Source of the DNA: Chryseobacterium shigense
Lineage (GTDB): Bacteria; Bacteroidota; Bacteroidia; Flavobacteriales; Weeksellaceae
Assembly: GCF_014207845.1 (NCBI RefSeq)
Contig: NZ_JACHLC010000003.1
Span: 1 to 64,000, forward strand
Direction: 5' to 3'
Length of the DNA: 64,000 nucleotides
This document shows positions 25,106-35,168 of the stretch, one piece after another; position 1 is the first letter of the stretch, and each line of letters begins with the position of its first letter. The position numbers and the translations under genes are program-made. Under the pieces are notes generated by a model, which worked only from the letters and a program-made list of their open reading frames with translations, was not told the origin of the DNA and searched no databases.

Positions 25106-25525
25106 TTATTGCTCCAGAGTGGCGTTCAATGTAATTTCAAAATTGAAAGCTGCGCTTACCGGACAGCCTTCTTCAGCAATTTTAGCATATTTCTGGAATT
25201 CTTCTTCTGAAATTCCCGGAACTTTTGCCGTAAGAGTCAGTTCAGATTTTGTGATTTTTCCTATGCCTGGGTCAAGGGTGACTACAGAGGTTGTTTTTAG
25301 TTCTTCCGGAGTAAAACCAGCCTGGGAAAGCTCTGCACTTAATTTCATTGTAAAACATCCAGCGTGTGCTGCTGCGAGTAATTCTTCAGGATTGGTTCCC
25401 ACTCCGTCTGCAAAACGGCTGTTGAAAGAATATTGAGTTTCGTTTAAAGTAGTGCTTTGCGTTGTTAAATGTCCTTTACCTTCTTTGATGTTACCGTTCC
25501 AAACGGCTGTTGCGTTACGTTTCAT
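25106..25525 (-). CDS. osmC: OsmC-family peroxiredoxin
   Basis: 139 residues, cytosolic. Thiol peroxidase that reduces organic hydroperoxides. Peroxidatic Cys57 (AHAGCFTM) and resolving Cys121 (EEGCPVSAAF) are both present, with TNPEELLAAA typical of the OsmC branch. A canonical promoter lies upstream (25571-25601). OsmC versus Ohr cannot be fixed with certainty by eye, though the spacing of the two Cys fits OsmC. Confidence 0.88.
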   Translation of the reverse strand: MKRNATAVWNGNIKEGKGHLTTQSTTLNETQYSFNSRFADGVGTNPEELLAAAHAGCFTMKLSAELSQAGFTPEELKTTSVVTLDPGIGKITKSELTLTAKVPGISEEEFQKYAKIAEEGCPVSAAFNFEITLNATLEQ

Positions 25526-25570
25526 AATGTTTGCTTTTTGTTGTTTTTAATATGTTGAATTTTGATGATA

Positions 25571-25601
25571 CAAAGATAGGGAGGTTGTAAGCCGGATTCA
25601 A
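25571..25601 (-). promoter_or_regulatory. Canonical promoter of osmC
   Basis: On the minus strand, TTG (25599-25601), a 20-nt spacer, and TATCTTTG (25571-25578). This matches the Bacteroidota consensus and gives a leader of about 40 nt before the ATG at 25525. Confidence 0.75.
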
Positions 25602-25614
25602 TAGATAAAAAGAC

Positions 25615-26481
25615 TTAAATATTGTACTTTTTTCCCGAAGAGTAATTTTTTTTAAAATTTGCCGGAGTACTTCCTGTTTTATTGGTGAAAAGCCGGTTGA
25701 AATAAGCAGGATCCTCGTAGCCAAGATCATAGGCAATCTCTTTAACAGGCTTATCTGTATAGAAAAGAAGTCTTTTGGCTTCCAGTAAAATTCTGTTGAT
25801 AATTAATTGGTTGGGAGACTCCAGATTCAGGCTCTTGAATTTATGGGTTAATGTTTTCGGAGCGATGTGGAGAAGCTCTGCATAATCTGCAACATTATGT
25901 TTTTCCCTGAAATGAATTTCCAGGTACCTGCTGAAATCCCTGAAAATATCAAGTTCGTTGCCGGGAATTTTTACTGTATCATTGTTAAGGTGCTGCTTTT
26001 TCCAGTTTCGGGTGGCGCGGATGATGATTTGCTTTACATAGGTTCTGATCATTTCCTCAGCAGAAGAATCTTTCCATTCCAGCTCATCTTTTATATGGTG
26101 GAATAAATTTTCAATATCGGGGATTTCCTTATCATTAAGCTCTATAAAGGGAATTTCAAAGACATTGTGGAAGAGAAGTCCGTCGCAGGCTACTTCCTTA
26201 TCATGAATCTGAATACAGTAGAAATCACGGTTATAATATAAAAGCATGCCCTCTTTTTTCCCTTTTTCAATCTTAAGGTGCTGGCTGGTAAGAAAAAATA
26301 AAGAAGGTTTTGAAACTTTATAATGATTAAAGTCTACCGTGAGTTCATAACCTTCAGGAATGAAAAGGATTTTGATATCATACCTGAATTTGTTTCCGTT
26401 AACTGCCTCCGGATTTTCTTCGGAAAAAATTTCAAGCCCTAGTTTTTTATAGTGATCTTCAAAGATAAGCTGCTTCTGCAT
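25615..26481 (-). CDS. AraC-family transcriptional regulator
   Basis: 288 residues. An N-terminal cupin-like sensor region is followed by a C-terminal double helix-turn-helix (NVADYAELLHIAPKTLTHKFKSL, then PVKEIAYDLGYEDPAYFNRLFTNKTGSTPANFKK). It is upstream of osmC, which has its own promoter inside the intergenic gap, so control of osmC is only possible. It is divergent from the AraC gene at 26719. Confidence 0.88.
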   Translation of the reverse strand: MQKQLIFEDHYKKLGLEIFSEENPEAVNGNKFRYDIKILFIPEGYELTVDFNHYKVSKPSLFFLTSQHLKIEKGKKEGMLLYYNRDFYCIQIHDKEVACDGLLFHNVFEIPFIELNDKEIPDIENLFHHIKDELEWKDSSAEEMIRTYVKQIIIRATRNWKKQHLNNDTVKIPGNELDIFRDFSRYLEIHFREKHNVADYAELLHIAPKTLTHKFKSLNLESPNQLIINRILLEAKRLLFYTDKPVKEIAYDLGYEDPAYFNRLFTNKTGSTPANFKKNYSSGKKYNI

Positions 26482-26718
26482 ACAATTACTTTAGCTTAAA
26501 GATACAAAAAAGAAGATTTATACATTATTAGCGAATGCAATCCATTATTTAAAAACCTTACTTGTTATCCATAACAGGCGCTGTTTTGAGTTTTAATTTC
26601 ACTTTTTTTAATTAAAAACACAGAAAAAAATAAAAATTATATATTAGTTGATTGGTTTTTTATCAATTTTGTAAAAAGTACTGTATTGAATGATAACTAT
26701 AATTTCTTCAAAGATTAG

Positions 26719-27597
26719 ATGAGCAAGCTAGAAAATATTTTGAGAGAAATAACTCCATTATCTCCCGAGGACAGCTTTCTTGTATTTGACCGTATAAAAG
26801 CTTCTTTTGACTTTCCTTATCATTATCATCCGGAAGTTGAGATCAATTTTATCAGTAAAGGAAGGGGATACCGGCGGATGATTGGCGACCATACAGGTGA
26901 AATTGGCGATATCGAACTGGTTTTGGTTGGCCCCAACCTCCCTCACTGCTGGGCTAATCATAAGTGTAAAAACAGGAAAACCCATGAGATCACCGTTCAG
27001 TTTAATCAGGATTTTTTTAATCAGTCCATGATGAATAAAAATATTCTGAAGCCTATCAGTAACCTGATGAAGGACTCAATCCGGGGAATTCTTTTTTCCC
27101 AGGAAACGGCGGAAAAACTTAAAGATTCTTTCCTCAATTTATCCAAAATGAACAGTTTTGAGTCTTTTATAGAAATCATGAAAATTCTCAATGAGCTGGC
27201 TACTGCCGAAGACAAAACACTTTTGTCCTCCTACAGTATAGAGCTTGAAACTTTTGCAGATAATGATAAGATGAAGATTGTTCATGATTTTGTACATCAG
27301 AATTTCGAAAGTAAAATAACGCTTCATGATGCCGCTTCACTAATTAATATGAGCAGTGTAACTTTCAACAGGTTCATTAAAAAAAGAACAGGTAAAACTT
27401 TTGTGAATTATCTGAATGAAATCCGCATAAGCTATGCTGCAAGATGGCTGATGGAGAAGAATCTCACCGTTTTTGAAACTGCATTTGAAGCCGGTTTTAA
27501 TAATATAGCCAATTTCAACAAAGTTTTCAAATCCATTAAAAAAACAACGCCAACTGAATTTAAGGAACTTTTTAAAGGAGTGAAAAAAATAGAGTAA
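26719..27597 (+). CDS. AraC-family regulator, candidate controller of the glycan locus
   Basis: 292 residues. The N-terminal cupin sensor (FPYHYHPEVEINFISKGRGYRRMIGDHTGEI, then GPNLPHCWANH) resembles sugar-binding AraC proteins. The C-terminal AraC domain is ITLHDAASLINMSSVTFNRFIKKRTGKTFVNYLNEIR plus FETAFEAGFNNIANFNKVFKSIKKTTPTEF. It is transcribed toward the SusC/SusD genes, 414 nt upstream and behind its own terminator. Control of the glycan locus is inferred from position; no hybrid sensor or anti-sigma pair, the more usual PUL regulators, is seen nearby. Confidence 0.85.
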   Translation: MSKLENILREITPLSPEDSFLVFDRIKASFDFPYHYHPEVEINFISKGRGYRRMIGDHTGEIGDIELVLVGPNLPHCWANHKCKNRKTHEITVQFNQDFFNQSMMNKNILKPISNLMKDSIRGILFSQETAEKLKDSFLNLSKMNSFESFIEIMKILNELATAEDKTLLSSYSIELETFADNDKMKIVHDFVHQNFESKITLHDAASLINMSSVTFNRFIKKRTGKTFVNYLNEIRISYAARWLMEKNLTVFETAFEAGFNNIANFNKVFKSIKKTTPTEFKELFKGVKKIE

Positions 27598-27631
27598 TTC
27601 TTTAAATCAGGTGAATTTATTTTATAATGAT

Positions 27632-27659
27632 AAGGTCCGGATAAAGCTATCCGGATCTT
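27632..27659 (+). terminator. Terminator of the AraC gene before the glycan locus
   Basis: 12-bp stem AAGGTCCGGATA / TATCCGGATCTT with one wobble pair and an AAGC loop, followed by TTTTTT. Confidence 0.8.
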
Positions 27660-28011
27660 TTTTTGATGAATATCAGATGTATTTTAATCAAAAAATGTAG
27701 AAAAAGCACCATGTGCCTACAGGTAAATTATGAGTGTTGATTAGTTTAATTTGTTGTAAATCAAATTATAAGCACGTTTTTATGCAATGATATGAAAAAA
27801 TAATATCGTTTTATGATAAAATAACATTATATCCGGCTGGGAACAAAATTTAGATTTGTTAATGTGAATTAAATCTTAACAAAACTTTAATTATTTGATG
27901 CAAATGCAAGGTAATATTGCAGAAAAATGAAGATAAATCTCATTTTAGATGTAAACAATACTTATGGTGATGTAATTGATTCTCAAATAAATCTTAATAA
28001 AACTAAACCTT
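27660..28011. promoter_or_regulatory. Upstream control region of the SusC/SusD genes
   Basis: About 350 bases without a gene. Candidate -7 box TAGATTTG at 27851-27858, which would give a leader of about 150 nt; no -33 TTG at the right distance. A 7-bp inverted repeat TAATTTG / CAAATTA near 27748-27770 could be a regulator site. Long leaders are common for SusC genes. The start point is uncertain. Confidence 0.4.
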
Positions 28012-30909
28012 ATGAGAAAAACTGTTATACCGGTTTTATTAGCAATTTCTTTATCTGCCTATGCACAGGAGACCAAACCGGCAGATACGGCTAAAACAAC
28101 CAAGATAGAAGAGGTGGTTGTTACTTCTTTGGGGATAAAAAGGCAGGCAAGATCTTTAACGTTTTCGAGCCAGCAAATCGGCGGAGATGAACTTACGGAA
28201 GTAAAAACTCCCAATCTTTTAAACTCCATCAACGGAAAAGTTTCCAATGTACAGATTAATAAAACAAATGGCGGTGTCGGTGGATCCGTAAGGGTTGTCA
28301 TGAGAGGGGATAAATCTACAAGAAACAGTCAGCCGTTGTATGTGATAGACGGTATTCCTATCATCAACAATACAAAAGGTCCTAACGTAGATTTTTATGC
28401 ATCGATGCCGGATACAGGAGATGTATTGAGCACAATCAATCCCGAGGATATCGAGAGTATTAACTTCCTGAAAGGAGCCTCAGCAGCAGCTTTATATGGT
28501 TCTGCGGGAGGTAATGGTGCTGTTTTAATTGTTACTAAGAAGGGAAAAGCAGGGAGAAGCAAACTGTCATATACTACAAGTTTGACTCTGGATAGAGCGT
28601 ACAGCCTTCCTGAATTACAATACAGCTATTTGCAGAGCATTCCTTATGACCATGCCTCAGGACAGACCGGTTCCCAGCAGAGCTGGGGGGTAAAAGGAGC
28701 TTCTAAAGACTATCTTAAAGATTTTTTACAGACCGGAACCACATGGGTTAACAATATTTCATTCCAATCAGGAAATGAAAAATCCAATAACTTTTTCTCT
28801 TTAGGAAATACAACCAATAAAGGTATTATTCCAACATCAGTATTTGATCAGTATAATATCAATTTCAGGAATTCAAGTAAATTTCTGGATGATAAACTGA
28901 CACTCGATGCCAACTTCATGGGATCTTTACAGAACAGCAAAAACAGGCTGACTCCGGGTTCTTACTACTCACCATTGGTAAATCTGTACTGGTTGCCTAG
29001 AGGTATTGATTTTGACCAGTTCAGTGGTTCAAATTATGCCTATCAGAATAACAACAGATTGCTTCCTGCTCAGAACTGGTGGGCCATAAAGCCGGACGGA
29101 AGCTTTAGTGTAGAATCTCAGAACCCTTACTGGATTCTTTATAAAAACCCTGTTACCACAAAAAATAAAAATCTTTACAGTGCCGCAACATTGAGCTACC
29201 AGATCAATCCGTGGTTATCTGCCAGACTCAGAGGAAATTACAGTTATACTACTTCAGACAGCCAGCGTAATGTTGCAGTTTACTCCTTACCTGTTTTATT
29301 GGGAGGAAATGATAACGGAAAACTTTACAAAGACGTTATAGAAAGTTCATCTACTTACGGTGATGCATTACTAATCGGAAGTCCGAAAATTACAGATGAT
29401 GTTTCTTTGGATTTTACAGTAGGAGGAAGTATCAATACACAAAGGTATACCTCAAGCAGCATTGAAAATAATCTTTTGGTAACAGCTAATCTCTTTGAAC
29501 TGAATAACCTGCAATGGCCTGGCCAGAACGGAAACGGAGTAAGTTACCTGATATACAGTACCAAAAAACAGGTTCAGTCCGTTTTTGCAAGTGCGAATAT
29601 CGGTTATAAGAAATTTTTATATCTGGATTTAACGTTTAGAAATGACTGGGATTCCAGTTTATCAAATGCAACTCAGAAATCCTTTGATTATGAATCTGTT
29701 GGTGTCAATGCTATTCTGTCAGAAATTTTTAATCTTCCAAAATCCATCAGTTTCTGGAAAATAAGAGGTTCCTATGCGAAAGTAGGTCTTGGTTTGCCTC
29801 CTGCTTTTCTTACAGGATCACAGATATACCAGGTGAATGCAGGTACTGTTATTAACCCAGCTTCATCTCCTGTTACCAATCCGGCTTTTTCAGATCTTTT
29901 TCCTAAGCCTGAGCTTAATGAAACTTTTGAGGCAGGAACAGAGTTAAGGCTTCTGGATAACCGTTTAAGCTTCGATTTTACCTATTATAACTCAATTGTA
30001 TCAAACCAGTTATTGCAAGCCATTGAAATCTCTTCTAATCTGGGCTTTGGAACCGGAAGATTCGATATCAATGCCGGAAAAATTCAGAACAGAGGTTTTG
30101 AATCCAGTTTGTCTTATAAAGTATTCGGAGGTGAAAAATTCGGATGGACAACTACAGTAAATGCATCTGCAAATAAAAATGTCATCAAAGAACTATTCCC
30201 TTCCAGCTTAAAACTGTCGGATGATAAAACATTTGTACTTACAGGTGGAGGGTATAACAGATTAAAAGTAGGAGGCTCCTTCGGGGATATTTACGGATCA
30301 GTCTTTAAAAGAGATGGGCAGGGAAGAATTATTGTGGATGCAGACGGAGTTCCGTTAAGAGACGAAAATCAGGTACAGTATCTCGGCAATCCAAACCCTA
30401 AATTTATACTTGGGTTCAATAACTCGTTCAATATCGGTAAATTAGGGATCAGTTTCCTTATTGACGGAAAATTTGGAGGAAAAGTATTGGGATATACCCA
30501 GGCTAAGAACGATCAGTACGGCGTGAGTAAGGCCACTGCAGATGCCCGTGATAATGGAGGAGTATCCGTTCCAAATGCAGTATATGAAAACGGGACACCA
30601 TATACAGGGGTAACCGATGCTGAAAAATATTATTCAAAAGTTTCAGGATCTATTGACGAACCGTATATGTATAAAGCAACGGCTATACGTTTACGGCAGG
30701 CTTCAATTTCGTACACATTTAATACACATTCAAAATATATGGAAAACGCTACAATAAGCTTGATCGGAAGCAACCTGTTTTTCCTGTACAAAGATGCTCC
30801 GTTTGATCCGGAACAGGTATCCGGAGTTAATCCCGGAGGTGTAGGAATTGATATGTTCGGAATGCCGATTACCAGATCTATCGGTTTATCATTAAAAGCT
30901 AACTTCTAA
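28012..30909 (+). CDS. SusC/RagA-family TonB-linked outer-membrane transporter
   Basis: 965 residues. Signal peptide 1-18 (ISLSAYAQ), then directly the TonB box/plug (KIEEVVVTSLGIKRQARSLTFSSQQIGGDELTEVKTPNLLNSINGKVSNVQI). The usual N-terminal carboxypeptidase-like domain is absent. The barrel ends ITRSIGLSLKANF. It should import oligosaccharides across the outer membrane with the SusD-like lipoprotein encoded 12 nt downstream. From the enzymes that follow, the cargo is probably high-mannose N-glycan. Confidence 0.93.
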   Translation: MRKTVIPVLLAISLSAYAQETKPADTAKTTKIEEVVVTSLGIKRQARSLTFSSQQIGGDELTEVKTPNLLNSINGKVSNVQINKTNGGVGGSVRVVMRGDKSTRNSQPLYVIDGIPIINNTKGPNVDFYASMPDTGDVLSTINPEDIESINFLKGASAAALYGSAGGNGAVLIVTKKGKAGRSKLSYTTSLTLDRAYSLPELQYSYLQSIPYDHASGQTGSQQSWGVKGASKDYLKDFLQTGTTWVNNISFQSGNEKSNNFFSLGNTTNKGIIPTSVFDQYNINFRNSSKFLDDKLTLDANFMGSLQNSKNRLTPGSYYSPLVNLYWLPRGIDFDQFSGSNYAYQNNNRLLPAQNWWAIKPDGSFSVESQNPYWILYKNPVTTKNKNLYSAATLSYQINPWLSARLRGNYSYTTSDSQRNVAVYSLPVLLGGNDNGKLYKDVIESSSTYGDALLIGSPKITDDVSLDFTVGGSINTQRYTSSSIENNLLVTANLFELNNLQWPGQNGNGVSYLIYSTKKQVQSVFASANIGYKKFLYLDLTFRNDWDSSLSNATQKSFDYESVGVNAILSEIFNLPKSISFWKIRGSYAKVGLGLPPAFLTGSQIYQVNAGTVINPASSPVTNPAFSDLFPKPELNETFEAGTELRLLDNRLSFDFTYYNSIVSNQLLQAIEISSNLGFGTGRFDINAGKIQNRGFESSLSYKVFGGEKFGWTTTVNASANKNVIKELFPSSLKLSDDKTFVLTGGGYNRLKVGGSFGDIYGSVFKRDGQGRIIVDADGVPLRDENQVQYLGNPNPKFILGFNNSFNIGKLGISFLIDGKFGGKVLGYTQAKNDQYGVSKATADARDNGGVSVPNAVYENGTPYTGVTDAEKYYSKVSGSIDEPYMYKATAIRLRQASISYTFNTHSKYMENATISLIGSNLFFLYKDAPFDPEQVSGVNPGGVGIDMFGMPITRSIGLSLKANF

Positions 30910-30921
30910 TTTTTAAGAACA

Positions 30922-32550
30922 ATGAAAATATCATATGTTAAAACCGTATCACTCAGTGCTTTCATGCTGCTTTCTGCTGTAAGCTGCACCAGTGAATTTG
31001 ATAAATATAACCAGGAATATATCGGAGGTCCTGAAAACTTCAATGCCGATTTTGTTCAGATTGTAAACCCGCTGAAATTAATGCAGAGAAACCAGCAGAG
31101 CTCTACCAACTGGATCTATCAGCTGCAGACCAATCTTAACGCAGATATGTACAGTGGCTTATTCAGTACGGCAACACCATACAACGGAGGGAGAAATAAT
31201 ACTACTTACTTCATTATGGATGGCTGGAACGAGAGAATTATGATGACACAGCTGGAAGATGTTTTTGATAAATCAAAGACCATTAATTCAGTGATTCAGA
31301 AAAGCTATCCGGGTATAAACTTTAAAGCATCACTTGCCCTTACAAAAATTCTTAAAGTAATTTCTGCCAGCAAAGTTTCAGATGCACACGGACCTATTAT
31401 TTACAGCAAGTTTGAAACACCTGATCCAGCAACAGGAATTACTGACTTTGACTCACAGCAGGAAGCTTATAATAACTTCATTGCAGATCTTACTTCAGCT
31501 ATTTCAGACCTGCAGCAAACTCCGGGAGTAGAAGATAAGGCAGTTATAAATAAATCAGATCTTATGTATAGCGGTAATCTGGCTAATTGGGCAAAGCTTG
31601 CCAACTCCCTGAAATTAAGATTTGCCATGAGAATCAGCTATGCCGATCCTGCCAAATCAAGACTGTTTGCAGAACAGGCGTTGACGTCTCCTGTCGGGTT
31701 TATCGATGATAATTCAGCCAATGCTTTAATTAACTATGGAGGAGCTTCTCCTCTCAGCGATATCATTTATTCATGGGGAGACTGTAAAATTGGAGCACCA
31801 TTAATGGCTTATATGAACGGGTTTAATGATCCAAGAAGATCTGCCTATGCCAAACCCGCTACCGACGCTTCTGTTGCCGGACAATACATTGGGATAAGAC
31901 AAGGCGTTGATATGGGAGGAAGCAAGGACCGCTACGGAGATTTCTCACAACCTATTGCAGCATCTGCCAATGGAGATTATTTCTCTAACAGCAATGGCAA
32001 AAATAAAATCTTCACTGCCGCAGAAATCTGGTTCCTGAAAGCAGAAGCTGCCATCAGGGGTTATGCCGGAGCAGGAGATGCAGGAACAAATTACAACAAA
32101 GGTATCGAAATGTCCTTTGCAGAATGGGGGAAAAGCTCATCTTATGCAACTTATATAGCAGATGCAGTTTCTAAAGAAGCTCCTTATATTGATACTAAAA
32201 ATGCTTCAAACAGTATTCTGGCAGGAAGCCCGATGCTGAGCACCATTACCATCAAATGGAATGAAGGAGACTCTTTTGAAAGAAAACTGGAAAGAATTAT
32301 GACCCAGAAATGGATTGCTATTTATCCTGACGGCTCCGAGGCGTGGGCAGAACAGAGAAGAACCGGATATCCTGTTATTTTCAAAAATGTTCTTAATGAC
32401 AGCCAGGGAACCATCAGCACAGATGCAATGATCAGAAGAGTTCCTATTCCGACCAAGTATAGAAACAATACCCTGAACTATGCTCAGGCACTGCAGTACC
32501 TTGGTGGTCCTGATACAGGAGGAACCAAGCTTTGGTGGGATAAAAAATAA
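30922..32550 (+). CDS. SusD/RagB-family glycan-binding outer-membrane lipoprotein
   Basis: 542 residues. Lipoprotein signal peptide with lipidated Cys22 (LLSAVSC). The N-terminal SCTSEFDKYNQEY and helical SusD fold (NLANWAKLANSLKLRFAMRISY, ERIMTQKWIAIYPDGSEAWAEQRRTGYP) fit the SusD-like_2 group. It forms the lid on the SusC transporter and captures glycans at the cell surface. The gene pair ends before a large inverted repeat. Confidence 0.93.
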   Translation: MKISYVKTVSLSAFMLLSAVSCTSEFDKYNQEYIGGPENFNADFVQIVNPLKLMQRNQQSSTNWIYQLQTNLNADMYSGLFSTATPYNGGRNNTTYFIMDGWNERIMMTQLEDVFDKSKTINSVIQKSYPGINFKASLALTKILKVISASKVSDAHGPIIYSKFETPDPATGITDFDSQQEAYNNFIADLTSAISDLQQTPGVEDKAVINKSDLMYSGNLANWAKLANSLKLRFAMRISYADPAKSRLFAEQALTSPVGFIDDNSANALINYGGASPLSDIIYSWGDCKIGAPLMAYMNGFNDPRRSAYAKPATDASVAGQYIGIRQGVDMGGSKDRYGDFSQPIAASANGDYFSNSNGKNKIFTAAEIWFLKAEAAIRGYAGAGDAGTNYNKGIEMSFAEWGKSSSYATYIADAVSKEAPYIDTKNASNSILAGSPMLSTITIKWNEGDSFERKLERIMTQKWIAIYPDGSEAWAEQRRTGYPVIFKNVLNDSQGTISTDAMIRRVPIPTKYRNNTLNYAQALQYLGGPDTGGTKLWWDKK

Positions 32551-32566
32551 TAATTTTAAGAAGATC

Positions 32567-32728
32567 AATTATAAAGATAAAGAGGCCGTCTCAAAAGTTA
32601 GATTTAATTTGTGTTTTTTCATTTCGGCAGTAGAAATTCTGATAAACGGTTGTTTTTAGATTCTCAATTTTAGTTTCGTTTCAATTTCGGAATGATGCTT
32701 TTGAGAGGCTCTCTTTTTCTTTAATATT
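32567..32728. repeat. Large inverted repeat between susD and the permease gene
   Basis: 31-nt arms (32567-32597 and 32698-32728) match at 25 positions and share CTCAAAAG-type ends (GAGGCCGTCTCAAAAG and GAGAGCCTCTCAAAAG as reverse complement). The 100 bp inside have no open frame. The GAGGCxGTCTCAAAAG end recalls transposon termini of Bacteroidota, so this may be a MITE-like remnant. In RNA it would fold into a stem followed by a T-run, capable of limiting readthrough. Confidence 0.6.
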
Positions 32729-32739
32729 TTAGTTTGAAT

Positions 32740-34032
32740 ATGGGAAACAACAGCTCTGAAACTCATTCGGTAAAGCCAATCCTCTGGATATCAACATTAT
32801 ATTTTGCAATGGGAATCCCCTTTGTAACCATTAATGCCGTTTCCGGGATCATGTACAAAGACATGGGGATTTCAGATGCTAAAATCACATTCTGGACCGC
32901 TCTTATTATGTTTTCATGGACATTAAAGCCTCTTTGGAGCCCGTTTCTGGAAATCTACAAAACAAAAAAATTCTTTGTTGTAGCCACCCAGTTTGCCATA
33001 GGGATTCTGTTCGCGCTAATTGCTTTAAGCTTACCGATGCAGGACTTTTTCAGATACAGCATTGCCCTTTTTGCAGTCGTTGCATTTTGTGGTGCCACTC
33101 ATGATATTGCTGCAGATGGAACCTATATTAATTTTCTGACTAACAAAGAGCAAGCGAAATATATCGGATGGCAGGGAGCTTTTTACAATCTGGCAAAGAT
33201 CATCAGCAGTGGTGTTCTGGTCTATTTTGCAGGAGTTCTGGAAAAAACAAAAGGAGTAACCAATGCCTGGATGATTATCATGGGAATTTATGGCCTTCTG
33301 TTTTTTGTTTTGGCCATTTATCATTACGCTGTTTTGCCAAAAGAAAATAAAAGTGAAGAGCCAAAAGAAATAAGGAAAGCAAGAAATGTCCGTAAAGAAC
33401 TGCTGGAGGTAATTACTTCATTCTTCAGAAAAAAGAATATCCTGTGGGCTGTGCTGTTTATTATTCTCTACCGTTTTGCAGAAGGATTTGCCATAAAAAT
33501 TGCACCCTTGTTTTTCAAAGCACCGAGAACTTCAGGAGGACTTGGATTATCCACATCAGATATCGGGCTTATTTACGGAACTTACGGTTCAGCTGCGTTT
33601 ATTCTGGGATCTGTACTGGCGGGCTATTTCATTGCTGCCAGAGGACTGAAAAAATCACTGATCTGGCTGTGTTCGGCATTTAATATTCCATTTGTGGTGT
33701 ATGCTTTACTCGCTTATTTTCAGCCGACAGAGCTGCTTCCGGTAGGTATTGCAGTTGTTGTGGAGTATTTCGGTTACGGATTTGGGTTTGTAGGTCTAAT
33801 GCTCTATATCATGCAGCAAATTGCACCCGGTGAACACAAAACCGCCCATTATGCTTTTGCAACCGGCATTATGAATCTGGGAGTAATGATTCCCGGAATG
33901 TTCAGCGGAATGATCAGCGACTGGGTAGGATACAAAATATTCTTTATCTGGGTATTAATTGCCACAATACCGGCATTTATCGTCACATTGCTCGTTCCAT
34001 TCCCATATCCTGAAAAACTAAAAGAACACTAA
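32740..34032 (+). CDS. MFS sugar permease (AmpG-like)
   Basis: 430 residues from ATG 32740; a TTG 6 nt earlier is less likely. About 12 transmembrane helices, with the AmpG-like start LWISTLYFAMGIPFVTINAVSGIMYKDMGIS and HDIAADGTYINFL. It is placed before GH130, which lacks a signal peptide, so the likely job is importing Man-beta-1,4-GlcNAc or short manno-oligosaccharides into the cytosol. Substrate is inferred from context. Confidence 0.88.
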   Translation: MGNNSSETHSVKPILWISTLYFAMGIPFVTINAVSGIMYKDMGISDAKITFWTALIMFSWTLKPLWSPFLEIYKTKKFFVVATQFAIGILFALIALSLPMQDFFRYSIALFAVVAFCGATHDIAADGTYINFLTNKEQAKYIGWQGAFYNLAKIISSGVLVYFAGVLEKTKGVTNAWMIIMGIYGLLFFVLAIYHYAVLPKENKSEEPKEIRKARNVRKELLEVITSFFRKKNILWAVLFIILYRFAEGFAIKIAPLFFKAPRTSGGLGLSTSDIGLIYGTYGSAAFILGSVLAGYFIAARGLKKSLIWLCSAFNIPFVVYALLAYFQPTELLPVGIAVVVEYFGYGFGFVGLMLYIMQQIAPGEHKTAHYAFATGIMNLGVMIPGMFSGMISDWVGYKIFFIWVLIATIPAFIVTLLVPFPYPEKLKEH

Positions 34033-34073
34033 ATCATTATCAAAATACATTAAATAAAAAGTAAAAATACTTT

Positions 34074-35045
34074 ATGACATTTCAACCAGCAAAGATCCCT
34101 TGGCAGGATCGTCCGGAAGACAGCCGTGATATGATGTGGCGTTACTCTGCAAATCCGATTATCAACAGGTATGCGATACCTACATCCAACAGCATTTTCA
34201 ACAGTGCAGTGGTTCCTTTTGAGGATGGATTCGCAGGAGTTTTCCGTTGCGATAACAAAGCAGTGCAGATGAATATTTTTGCAGGATTCAGCAAAGATGG
34301 GATCAATTGGGAGATCAATCACGATCCTATTGACATGAAAGCCGGAAATACCGAAATGATAGAATCGGATTATAAATACGATCCGCGTGTTGCATTTATA
34401 GAAGACCGTTACTGGATCACCTGGTGCAACGGATATAACGGACCAACAATCGGGATTGCCTATACTTTTGATTTTAAAGAATTCTTTCAGTGTGAAAATG
34501 CATTTTTGCCCTTTAACAGAAACGGGGTTCTTTTTCCTGAAAAGATAAACGGCAAATATGCAATGTTGAGCAGACCTAGCGATAACGGTCATACCCCTTT
34601 TGGAGATATTTACATCAGTTACAGCCCGGATATGAAATACTGGGGCGAGCACAGATGCGTGATGAAAGTGGCTCCGTTTGAAGACAGTGCATGGCAGTGT
34701 ACAAAAATCGGAGCAGGGCCGGTTCCCATCAAAACAGAAGAAGGATGGCTGCTTTTCTATCATGGTGTAATCAATACCTGCAGAGGGTTCCGCTATTCTA
34801 TGGGAGCATCGCTGCTGGATCTTGAAGACCCGTCAAAAGTATTGTACAGAACAAAACCTTACTTACTGGCTCCGGCTGAACTGTATGAACTTACAGGAGA
34901 TATTCCGAATGTGGTGTTTCCGTGTGCGGCACTTTCAGAAGGAGATAAGGTAACGGTATATTATGGCGCGGCGGATACCGTTGTGGCTATTGCGTTTGGA
35001 TATATTTCAGAAATCATTGATTTTATGAAGAAAAATTCGCTCTGA
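34074..35045 (+). CDS. GH130 beta-mannoside phosphorylase
   Basis: 323 residues, no signal peptide, cytosolic. Five-bladed propeller fold; start [23 protein letters not shown], then [41 protein letters not shown] and [19 protein letters not shown] are GH130 landmarks. Family members of this length phosphorolyse mannosyl-beta-1,4 linkages. The setting points to Man-beta-1,4-GlcNAc phosphorylase, giving mannose-1-phosphate and GlcNAc. Hydrolytic GH130 members exist, so the product is inference. Confidence 0.88.
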   Translation: MTFQPAKIPWQDRPEDSRDMMWRYSANPIINRYAIPTSNSIFNSAVVPFEDGFAGVFRCDNKAVQMNIFAGFSKDGINWEINHDPIDMKAGNTEMIESDYKYDPRVAFIEDRYWITWCNGYNGPTIGIAYTFDFKEFFQCENAFLPFNRNGVLFPEKINGKYAMLSRPSDNGHTPFGDIYISYSPDMKYWGEHRCVMKVAPFEDSAWQCTKIGAGPVPIKTEEGWLLFYHGVINTCRGFRYSMGASLLDLEDPSKVLYRTKPYLLAPAELYELTGDIPNVVFPCAALSEGDKVTVYYGAADTVVAIAFGYISEIIDFMKKNSL

Positions 35046-35168
35046 ATGGATTAAAAACCTGTGAAATATGCCGGTTAACTTTATTTTCCTGCTTGTTGAA
35101 ATCATTGTTGAGGTTTTTATATTGTTAAATAAACTCCTATCTTGAAGATTTTTTAAGATTTTCGTATT

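Noticed and set aside
32567..32728. Complete insertion sequence
   Set aside because: Only ends and about 100 bp remain, without a transposase frame; called an inverted repeat instead.
34050..34763. 237-codon frame opposite the GH130 gene
   Set aside because: Cys/His/Phe-rich shadow of a strongly conserved enzyme; no start signals.
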